A stretch of DNA of 64,000 nucleotides. It comes from Uloborus plumipes (Eukaryota > Arthropoda > Arachnida > Araneae > Uloboridae). Below the pieces are notes generated by a model. The model saw only the letters and a list, made by a program, of their open reading frames with translations, was not told the DNA's origin and did no database searches. The stretch spans positions 1 through 64,000 of the forward strand of contig JAXGGA010002199.1 in assembly GCA_038373865.1 (NCBI GenBank), given 5' to 3'. Of this stretch, positions 55,686-64,000 are shown piece by piece. Numbering within the stretch: position 1 is the stretch's first letter; each line of letters starts with the position of its first letter. A program made the position numbers and the translations under genes.

Positions 55686-56984
55686 TACGAGGGTAAGATG
55701 AAAAGTTCTCGGCCTGACACAGAGATGGCGAAGTAATCGGTAAACAATTATGCTTCCGGTATGGGTGCATAAGTAATTAGTTCGTATGACAAAGTCCAAC
55801 TTGCTCGCTCAAGTAGTTTTTTTTACACAAATTTTTTCAGTAGCCATCTGGCGTCTTTGTTGCTGAAATGGAAAAAGTTGAATATCGTGCCGTTATAAAA
55901 TTCTTCGTTTTGGATGGGTTAACCCCGAACGAAATTCATCCAAAGTTGATAAAAGTTTACGGGGACTCTGCACCTTCACTGTCAACCGTTAAAAAGTGGG
56001 CAGCTGAGTTTAAACGGGGTCGCACATCCCTAGACGATGACCCACGTGAAGGACGATCAAAATCCGCAACCACACCGGAAATCATCGAAAAAGTCCATGA
56101 TCTGGTGTTGGACAATCGACGAGTGAAGGTAAGTGAGTTAGCTGGGTCTGTGAGGATATCAGAAGAACGGGTGCGCAATATTTTGCACCAAGAATTAGGC
56201 ATGCGCAAGCTCTGCGCAAGATAGGTGCCGCATTTGCTGACTGTCGACCAAAAACAAATGCGAAAACGATTCTCGCAGCAGTCTTTGGACCGATTCAACA
56301 GGGATCCGAAAGACTTTGTGCGGCGATTTGTCACCATGGATGAGACATGGGTCCACCATCACACGCCAGAAACGAAACAGCAGTCAAAGCAGTGGGTGGA
56401 AGCCGGTGGTTCAGCGCCAAAGAAAGCGAAGTCGATCCCATCTGCCGGAAAGGTTATGGCCAGCGTGTTTTGGGATGCGAAGGGATCCTGTTAATTGATT
56501 ATCTAGAAAAGGGCAGAACAATTACAGGAGAGTATTATTCTAACCTACTTGACCAGCTGGATTCCAAAATTCGAGAAAAGAGACCTGGCTTAAAGAAAAA
56601 GAAAATCATCTTTCACCAAGACAACGCACCAGCACACAAAGGAGCGTTGGCAATGGGAAAACTGCGGGATTTGGGGTATGATTTGCTCGACCATCCCCCC
56701 TATTCTCCTGATCTGGCCCCCTCGGACTTTTATCTGTTCCCAAACTTGAAAAAATTTGTCGCTGGGAAGCGCTTTTCATCAAATGAAGAAGTTGAAAGGG
56801 CCGTAAATGAGTATTTTGACGACCTTCCAGACTCTTACTTCCGGGAAGGAATTCTGTTGTTGGAGAAGCGGTGGACCAAGTGTGTTGCGGTCAAGGGAGA
56901 CTATGTAGAGAAATAAAACCATTTTTGACCTGAAAATCGCAGTTTTTCATTGTCAGGCCGAGAACTTTTCACCTTGCCCTCGTA
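55686..56984 (+). mobile_element. mariner transposon, 1.3 kb
   Basis: 34-bp terminal inverted repeats (55686-55719, 56951-56984) begin TACGAGGG and differ at two positions. TA lies on both sides (55684-55685, 56985-56986). The interior is one transposase gene with two lesions. Its GC content is higher than the flanks, as expected for a recent arrival. The left TA is also the right-hand TA of the neighbouring TIR element, so the two elements abut at one target. Confidence 0.92.
55868..56916 (+). pseudogene. mariner transposase, one nonsense and one frameshift
   Basis: The gene would encode about 349 residues, the normal mariner length. The N-terminal part (55868-56221) has two helix-turn-helix segments, with the motif STVKKWAAEFKRGR and a GRSKSATTPE linker, ending in MRKLCAR. 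An in-frame TAG at 56222-56224 falls where the family has tryptophan. The same frame continues to TMDETWVHH (first catalytic Asp at 56339). A one-base deletion near 56484 then shifts the frame; the rest (to a TAA at 56914) has HQDNAPAH (second Asp at 56620) and SPDLAPSD (third Asp at 56725), giving the D,D34D spacing specific to mariner. All three catalytic residues are kept, so decay is recent, but the enzyme cannot be produced intact. An AATAAA polyadenylation-like signal overlaps the stop. Subfamily was not determined. Confidence 0.93.
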
Positions 56985-56986
56985 TA

Positions 56987-58360
56987 GAAACATTTTCTAG
57001 ATTTTCAATTCAAACAATGAAACGGAAAATGTCTAATTTATAGTTTCAAGATAGCTATGCATATTTGTTTGTGTATCCACATGAGTAATTAATTAAACTT
57101 TTATCGGTAGCTCTCTCTCTCTATATATATATATACATATATATGTGTGTCAGTCTATAAATTTATCTATTTATTTAAATATTATGGCAAATGCTTTAGT
57201 AAAGAAAAAATGCAATAAAACCATATTTTAATCATTTTTGTTACAATCCATGTTTGTCTGTAGTATGAAAGTAATAAATCCACCCTTTGAATAAACAACA
57301 AAACGCCAAAACCTGAAGAAAAAAAACCTATCTGAACGAAAACTTTATGAATCATGTTACATGACGCCTGCGATTGAAAAGCACAGAAGGCAGTTCACTC
57401 CTGTAAAAGCAGTCCCTAACAAACCGATAGCAGTGAAAAATAACTGTTTCCGCAAAGAATGATGGTAGCGACTATCTGCTCCATAAAACAAGCACAATCA
57501 TAGAAGACGCACCTTTCCTCTCGCGAAATAAAAGGAGCATATTTTTTTCCTTCTCTTTCTAAGAGCTTCTTGATAAATGTTTGTTTTGGCATTAATCTTC
57601 CATCGTTTTGATAACTTAAAAAAAAGTTTTTAAAGGCTTCCATTCAGGGTGTGATGAAGAGGACGTTATTTATCAAAATGAGAGGGAGAATTTCAAGACA
57701 AAAAGGAGTTTTACTTTAACTTACAGTACTGAAGTACGAAAAATTAAACTTGAATTAATCTGAGCAGAAATGTTTTTTTGGTTCAATGCGATATTTACCT
57801 TTCATAAAATATATTAGTTGTAATAATTATTATGGATATTGATACTTTAATTTCAAATGAGTTAAGAAATGAATTTTTGAAAAAAAAAGTGATCTGAGTT
57901 AAAAATTAATTTATGTAGTTAATACTCGTTAAGACATAAATTGTAGTTACACGTCACTCCAACTATAGTTTTCAAAGAGAAAATCTGCTTATTAAAAAAA
58001 AAAAAAAACATTAATCTTCATTTGTAGGCCTATATGGTCCCGTTGTCAAGGGATTTTTCCACTTTGCATACAGTTGATCATTTTTTATGTTTCAGACAAA
58101 ATCAATTATACATCTTCTGATGAAAATATTTTTGTTCTATTTGGAGTGAATTATTACTATATTGATGCAGTCAATATTAAAAATAAGAAAAAAATAAACA
58201 AAAACAAAAAAAACAAAACAAAAAAACTCGCATCAATTGTACTTGAAATGTTTAAAAGTATTTCGCGTCCTTCTAGACAGATTACATAGCTCTACATTGA
58301 ACTTTTAAGCCTACTTCAAAGTTCAAATCATGTACATATTTGGTTTCGATCAATTTATCC
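56987..58360. other. Unassigned sequence with microsatellite
   Basis: A compound CT/TA/TG microsatellite lies at 57109-57151. The rest is AT-rich with A-runs (for example 57992-58009) and no recognised gene. Confidence 0.5.
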
Positions 58361-58365
58361 ACCAC

Positions 58366-58930
58366 TCTATATCACGGGACGCGGGAGCGTCCCGCCCCGC
58401 CAAGAAAACTAAATACAATCCGCCAAGAAATTTACGTCGCCAAGAAAAATGTAAAAGAGCGACTAAGGACTGATTACGCGAGTAACCAACCCGGGGTTTT
58501 CCCCCCTCTGTATCTCAGCCCCATAAAAATCCCTAGAGTTCATTTTTGGTATACTCAATCTCCAACGGCCCCTGACGGCACATACTGAAGCAAAACATCC
58601 AGGACCCTCAGGGGGAGGGATGATAAAGGTTAAAAAATCGCTATTTTTCGCACTTTTTAAAAATTGTTTGGCAGGGGTCCAGACTAAACGGTAACTCGGA
58701 TTGAGCTCTGCTTTTGCACCCACATTTATTTTGTCCCAAAGCTCGGCATAGGGGTTTTTTCGACCCCCCACCCCCTCCCCCCTCGTTTTTAGTTTCCGTA
58801 TCTTTTCTCCCCGGGGGTCTTTAGTGTTGATTTTTGGTATGAATATTCTCGATGAGACATTGAGGACGTTTTCCCAAAATTTACCCCCCGGGGTCATCGC
58901 ACCCCGGAGTTATTAATGCTTAAAATTGGT
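58366..58930. repeat. GC-rich repeat-like block with CGCCAAGAAA motifs
   Basis: Much more GC-rich than the surroundings. It starts with GACGCGGGAGCGTCCCG and three CGCCAAGAAA motifs (58396-58450), runs through G/C-rich homopolymers and ends CCCCGGAGTTATTAATGCTT, then AAATTGGTCCGATTT, echoing the start of the 25081 repeat unit. A 144-codon minus-strand frame (58463-58897) is open throughout, but its low-complexity composition and lack of motifs argue against a gene. Confidence 0.45.
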
Positions 58931-59284
58931 CCGATTTCTATCTACTAGCTCTGTTCAACATCTGAGCATTTATGTTGTCATTGTTGGGCGACGAGGAAAG
59001 AAAACTCAATGATTTATAATTTCATCTGTTGCCAGTTTCTATTTGTTAACAAATAAAATATTTGTAATTGATTTTATTGCATAAGGCTTTTAAAAGGGAT
59101 CTTCAATTTAGTTCATTTTAATATGAGATCGGCAGTAAGGGTTGGGGTTTTTTTTTTAAACTTTTAATTTAATCGTAGTATTGTTAGCAACTAGCTTTGT
59201 TTTGCGTCGGTTCGGGTGGTACATTGTGATTGATTTCAAATTTATCCTAGACTGAAGAAGATCCTTGAACTTTTGCACCAAATG

Positions 59285-59465
59285 CATGCCGCCAAGAAAA
59301 CCACATATGTCGGACCGCCAAGAAAAATGTTGAAGGGAAAAAAAACATGCAAAGTAAATTTTGAAGAGAAAAAAAAAACAGGCAAAGAAATAATATTAAT
59401 GCAAAAACATGTGATATCTCCCCAAAAACAACAGTGTTGTAAAAAAATCCCCGCCAAGAAAACCT
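59285..59465. repeat. CGCCAAG motif cluster
   Basis: CGCCAAGAAAA occurs near 59290, 59316 and 59452, as at 58396-58450. The related CGCCAAGTT/CGCCAAGTCC occurs at 24905-24968 and inverted at 31368-31398. Confidence 0.55.
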
Positions 59466-59789
59466 TAAATACTCAGCCTTAAAAAGTTATGATATCGAGT
59501 TTTCCCGCCAAGTTTGTGCCAAACTACAACTAACCTGTATGTATAGTTCTTTTAAATTGTTTTCAGTCCTGCCAGGCGGGAAGTTTTTACTCATTAAGCA
59601 ACCACCTCACAAGACAAAGCTTCCCGTCTGGCAGGACTGAAAACAATTTAAAAGAACTATACATACAGGTTAGTTGTAGTTTGGCACAAACTTGGCGGGA
59701 AAACTCGATACCATAACTTTTTAAGGCTGAGTATTTACGGTTTTCTTGGTGGGGGATTTTTTTTACAACACTGTTGTTTTTGGGGAGAT
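59413..59789. repeat. Long hairpin, about 170-bp arms, 36-bp loop
   Basis: The left arm (59413-59583) and right arm (59620-59789) are inverse with only a handful of mismatches over 170 bp. The loop is AT-rich. Transcribed RNA from either strand would fold into a long, nearly perfect stem. The two short frames inside it are products of the palindrome. Confidence 0.85.
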
Positions 59790-60800
59790 CATACATTACT
59801 GATTACTTTCTATTGCTCTGTTTGTCAGCCAAACCATTTTCCCATATCTTTCTCTAAATACGTAAACATTTGAATTCAGGATTTCACAAAATAATAACCA
59901 ATTTAGTAGCTTTTCATTTCTTGTTCATTGGACCTAAAGTAGGTCAATAAAATATATAATTAAAAGGGGCTAGGGAAGGCATAGGTAAAGCATATATTAG
60001 CCTATTTATAACAGACATGTGTTTTGAACCTTCAAGGAACCCTTTTTTAAAGCCTAGTAGTGTGAACGGAAAAACATATGGTGGTTCGGCTATAAGTCGC
60101 ATTTGTTCATGCATGCATAGCTTTCGTTCCAAACCAAGATTTTCATATTTTTACTATTACACTGTTTTCTGTTCCAACCTGTTGCTTTCTTGGATAACTT
60201 TACATTTTTAAACTCACACTATTTTTCCTTGAAAAGAAAAGGTTGTTTAAAGCCCCAAAACATGTGTCTGAAATCAATTTACTAATTTTTGCTTCATCTA
60301 CGTTTCTGCCAATGGTTTTTTTTCGAGACAATTTCCACTAAAGAACGAAACTTATACACCGCAGCATTTCAGAACAACGAGTCATTTCAAACAATAACCT
60401 TTCAATTTTCATTTCTGTAAAAATATCTTCAAAAGACGATAATCGAAATATCCTTTTCGATTGTAAAGAAATCTTTGCAGCAAATAGTTTAGGAACTTTT
60501 TCTACCTAGCTGTCCAGAAAGACAACTCTATCAAATTAAATCATTGCGTGTTCTCTCGGGGATTTCGTGACTTGCATAATACACGAGCAGAACAAACAAT
60601 TTTCCCGTCTGAAGAAATCTCCCATTTCTAAGCGAGTTTTGATGGTCCTTACCTGAAGAGTGGAAAATAATAGTTACACTTTCCTAACTTTATTTTTATA
60701 CCTAAGAAATAAAGTCATCTTGGATTTCTTTTTTTTCTATTCTAGCTCATGGCAAGCACGCGTTTGCATTGCTTTTTAAAATTTTTATTTACGGTTTGCT
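59790..60800. other. Unassigned AT-rich sequence
   Basis: No gene or repeat recognised. Confidence 0.4.
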
Positions 60801-60804
60801 TTAA

Positions 60805-61339
60805 CCCATTTATGCCCAAGTTTTTTTTTTTTTCACAATTTTTTTCAATCTCCATCTGCTTAAAACTCTTACTTGAAATGGTTTACATACATTTTAGGCT
60901 TAAAATAGTTTGCCGTTGCCATATTTATTAAGTTATATAGGTGCCCTGTTTATGGGATATTTTATGGGATATGTGAGCAAAATACGACCTTATTTGACTT
61001 TATTTTTGCAAAGTAACATTACAGAAATCATTTGTGATCCATTTTAAGCAAATCATTTTAAAATAGTTTAATTTTATGAAAAAAAAGGTTCGCAAAAAAA
61101 AAAAAAAAAACTTACTTTCTGTGGCTACCCATGCTGGATCGTTACTTGACTGATTTGTCTGAAAATAGCTGTCAATAAATAAACTCTGATGTCCAAATAG
61201 TGGCTCTAACTGGTTTTCTCAAGAAGAAGGACTATTTAACTTGCGAAAAACAGCTTTAGTAAAAGAATATATCTATTACAGGTTTTTGTATGCAGTAACT
61301 AACAAGCGTCCCGTTTTTACACTACTGGGCATAAATGGA
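60805..61339 (-). mobile_element. piggyBac-like MITE family B, copy 4
   Basis: TTAA flanks (60801-60804, 61340-61343); ends CCCATTTATGCCCAAG and TACTGGGCATAAATGGA. Same orientation as the 6941 copy. Confidence 0.8.
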
Positions 61340-61370
61340 TTAATACGTTTGCTTAGCGTTTTACCTTGTA

Positions 61371-62037
61371 CACTGCAAAACATTAACCCATTAATGCCTA
61401 GCGTCCCTTTTTAGGGACGGTCCAAAAAAGGGTATGAATTTCCCCAAAATGAACATTTCAACCAAATAATAGTGTTTAGTTAGTACCTTGGTATTGTTTC
61501 AATTCGTTATTAACAGATTGCAGCACATAACCATTGTAAAGTGTGCTCTGTAGCAGTTTTAATATGCTCTTTATCAAAAATGACATCGTACACAATCTCA
61601 AGAAAAAAAGCTAAGTTTTCAACGTGATTCCCAGCTTCCCAGTTTATGTTAATTGCTGATTTTATTTCTTCTTATAAAATTTCTTTTTAAATATTATAAC
61701 GTAGGCAGAAAAAAATTTTAGTAAAAAAAGTATGTACCCTCTGGGATCTATCGTAACTTTTGAGGGACGATTTTTTGTTCCTTAATAAAACAATTATTTT
61801 TTACATAATATTTTTTATTATTTTTCCTGTCCATTAAACACTGTTTGTAACCAGAAAACAAAATATCTTTGGGAAAAAAATTGGCAGGCATTAATGGGTA
61901 AAACTGTAAATTGCAAAGTAATAAACTGTAAAATTAGCAATTGTACAGTTTATTACTGTAAAGCAGCAGCTTTTACAGTTTGTTAATATAAAGTTAGTAG
62001 TATTGTACTGTAAAAACAACATCTATTAATTACAGTG
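61371..62037. mobile_element. TA-flanked CACTG-type MITE split by a piggyBac-like MITE
   Basis: TA-CACTGCAAAACA at the left; TTACAGTG-TA (62038-62039) at the right. The host sequence is present only at 61371-61386 and about 61899-62037; the remainder is the nested element. Confidence 0.75.
61387..61898 (-). mobile_element. piggyBac-like MITE family A, copy 3 (nested)
   Basis: TTAA (61383-61386) then CCCATTAATGCCTAGCGTCC; the right end is GGCAGGCATTAATGGG followed by TAAA, a degenerate TTAA. Inverse orientation to copies 1 and 2. Confidence 0.75.
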
Positions 62038-62064
62038 TATGTGTAGCTTTCAGATTACAAAGGA

Positions 62065-62266
62065 CTTTACTAAAATGCAACGTTTCTTGACATAAACATC
62101 GTGACGTCAGCATGGCGTTTGCGTGACGTTAGCCTATGAAAAACGAGCTAGATAAAACGTCACAGCCTACTTGGCGAATTATAGGAGATCGCTGACTGCT
62201 TGTGAGCTCTTATTGACTCCGCCCGTAGTGACTTTCAGTGTCAAGTTAAGTTGCATTCTAGTATAG
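62065..62266. mobile_element. CRE-carrying MITE, copy 3
   Basis: Contains GCCTATGAAAAACGAGCTAG, AAAACGTCACAGCCTACTTG and GTGAGCTCTTATTGACTCCG as in copies 1 and 2; the right end reads GCATTCTAGTATAG. TGACGTCA lies near the left end. Arms have diverged. Confidence 0.7.
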
Positions 62267-62884
62267 ATTGAAAAATTGCAATAAAATATGATTTACTGTA
62301 TCACGATTAATGAGAAAAACGTCCCTTTTTGCAATACGTCTTGAAGTTTACTTTCGATGATAAAACGTATACTAAGATAGAACTTCACCGTTGGAGGTCC
62401 TTCTGATTCCACTCACACACCGTTTCAGAACCGTTACAGCTAAACAGTAGAAAACATAACGTAGATGAAGCACAAATTAGCTGTTAAATTGTCGACATGT
62501 GTTTCAGGGCTTCAATAAACATCTTTTTCAATGCATCTTTTTCAATCGCAAAACAATGCAGCCAAAAACGGCCTTATATTCGAATCGCTTCGATTGTACA
62601 CTGCAATTCGATAAATTTTCCATCCATCCAGTTACTTTTAGTCTTAATTTATTTGTTAAAATTTGCTATATTATCATTCCATCGTTTCTTTCGAAAAATT
62701 AGGGTCTTACAAATGAGAGTATGCAACAGATATCAATATACTAGGTGAGCTACATTGAAGTAAATTTCTTTCAAGATTGGGCCTCCTTTTGGAAGACTCA
62801 ATTTGAATTCTCCATTCTTTAAAAGCACTAAGAATCAGTGGTAAGTGGAAAACCTAATAAAATCACGTAATTGACAGCTTGTAT
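62267..62884. other. Unassigned sequence
   Basis: No gene recognised; the two overlapping short frames at 62497-62748 have no motif. Confidence 0.4.
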
Positions 62885-63359
62885 TAGGGATACAAAGATT
62901 AATCGGCCACAATTCGCCACTTTGCGCAGTGCTTTTAGATAACCTCTAAATTTCAAATAATAAAAGTATTGAATGAAATTGTTACTAATTGTTAAAAAGT
63001 GTGAATTAAAAGTACTCCTAAATTCGAGTGCTCCCCACAGACTCCCCTTCCTTTTTTTTTTGAATTTTTATGTCCAATCAGCATAACTAACAATGTATTA
63101 ATAATATTATTGAAAATAATATGAAATTCATAAAAAAAATTAATAAAATATTGAAATTATTTTGTGAAAACTATGAAAATGAAAAAAAAAAAAAATCTTC
63201 TTTCAGAAATAAATTACTTACTATTTCTAATCTTGGAATTGTGTAAGAGAGAAAAAACAGTGTTGGTAAAATTGGCGGCGGAAAAACAATCATCCTAATC
63301 ATTAATCGGCTCAGCCGATTAATCGGTAATCGGCCAATTTATTTATCGGTGCATCCCTA
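62885..63359. mobile_element. 475-bp non-autonomous hAT element
   Basis: Ends TAGGGATAC and GCATCCCTA. 8-bp flanks GCTTGTAT (62877-62884) and GCCTGTAT (63360-63367) match at seven of eight bases. The subterminal ATTAATCGGCCACAAT and repeated CCGATTAATCGG motifs are typical of this hAT group. Non-coding. Confidence 0.78.
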
Positions 63360-63367
63360 GCCTGTAT

Positions 63368-64000
63368 TATGTTTATTTTTTGATAACATACGTATATGAT
63401 AAAACAAGGATTATAACTGTATAAGCTCTATCGCCATATATTTAAATTAAAATACAAAATTTAAAAAAAAAAAAAAAGGAAAAAGAATACCAAACATTTG
63501 TATTTAATTTTTAAATTCAAACGTATGTTTTTTGTAGACGGTTAAAAGTATAGTATTTTCCACGCTTTCTTACGAGTCACGATACTGAACACAGAAAAAA
63601 AGAATCTTTTGAAATCTCCCTTTTTAATGCGTAGTTAAAACTTTCTTTAACAATATCTCACTCTATGCTTTTTGAATTGAAATTAAATTTTTATTTCCTC
63701 TTTTCAGAAGCATTAAAAAGTAAAGATTTCAAGCATTAAATTAATAGTTTTTTTTTTAGTTAGAAAGGTATTTTATATCTAACATTCTACTAAAACACAA
63801 AGAAAATTCAGAAAGATTAGAATAGAAAATTGTGCAAACAGAGATTTTTTTTAAGTTCAGATTTTCCTTTGAAGATCGATGCGTTATACATATGGATTAG
63901 TGGAGGAGTTTAAAATCTCTGAATGAATCACAAATGCCAGAGCCGGCTGGCTTATAAATGTATGGTAAGTAAATGGGGAATTCGTGATCATACGTTCAGG
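63368..64000. other. Unassigned AT-rich sequence
   Basis: A-run at 63461-63478; nothing recognised up to the window edge. Confidence 0.4.

Noticed and set aside
55957..56337. 126-codon minus-strand frame
   Set aside because: Antisense shadow of the mariner transposase N-terminal half.
58463..58897. 144-codon minus-strand open frame
   Set aside because: It lies in a GC-rich, homopolymer-rich repeat block; the peptide is low in complexity and has no domain signature.

Overview
The window looks like repeat-rich, non-genic DNA from an animal nuclear genome, most likely an arthropod and possibly a chelicerate such as a spider. That placement is an inference from the mobile elements present: a copia-type retrotransposon primed by an internal piece of initiator Met tRNA, a mariner, pogo/Tigger, piggyBac-like, hAT-like and PIF/Harbinger-like elements, and a tRNA-derived SINE. 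The background is strongly AT-rich with long homopolymer runs. No host protein-coding gene, rRNA gene or functional tRNA gene could be recognised. Only one long, intact protein-coding frame exists, the copia gag-pol.

Layout. 1-3.1 kb: a MITE with 30-bp palindromic units, a hAT-like MITE, a 610-bp element with 4-bp target duplications and a 5'-truncated LINE tail with a 15-bp duplication. 3.2-6.6 kb: an element beginning with a ...TGCCCGGC... head, and a tandem segmental duplication. 6.9-16.4 kb: a piggyBac-like MITE, a 1-kb TIR element, two short tandem arrays, several TA-flanked MITEs, an interrupted palindrome, and a pogo-type MITE with another MITE inside it. 16.97-20.0 kb: a 3-kb foldback with about 1.25-kb arms and TGAA duplications. 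21.5-24.5 kb: a 130-bp repeat pair, its second unit broken by a 2.3-kb TIR element and by a Harbinger-type MITE palindrome. 24.8-31.5 kb: a composite holding a 147-bp tandem array and an apparently complete copia element (26381-31078) with LTRs that look identical. 34-41.8 kb: a piggyBac-like element, a SINE, piggyBac-like MITEs, one of them carrying a nested Tc1/mariner-type TIR element, and a pogo MITE. 43.3-44.5 kb: a hAT element nested in a Harbinger-like element. 46.4-53.2 kb: a large inverted repeat whose right arm is split by a decayed pogo/Tigger transposon. 54.7-57.0 kb: a TIR element abutting a mariner with two disabling lesions. 58.4-59.8 kb: GC-rich repeat sequence and a 170-bp-arm hairpin. 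60.8-63.4 kb: more piggyBac-like, TA-flanked and hAT-like MITEs.

The main theme is nesting. In several places the untouched partner arm of a palindrome, or a sibling copy elsewhere in the window, preserves the pre-insertion site, so target-site duplications can be checked within the window itself. I found no convincing new multi-gene biological system. The best candidates for something undescribed are the large foldback with 4-bp duplications, the TA-flanked MITE family built from repeated 30-bp palindromes, and the long hairpins that could feed small-RNA pathways.
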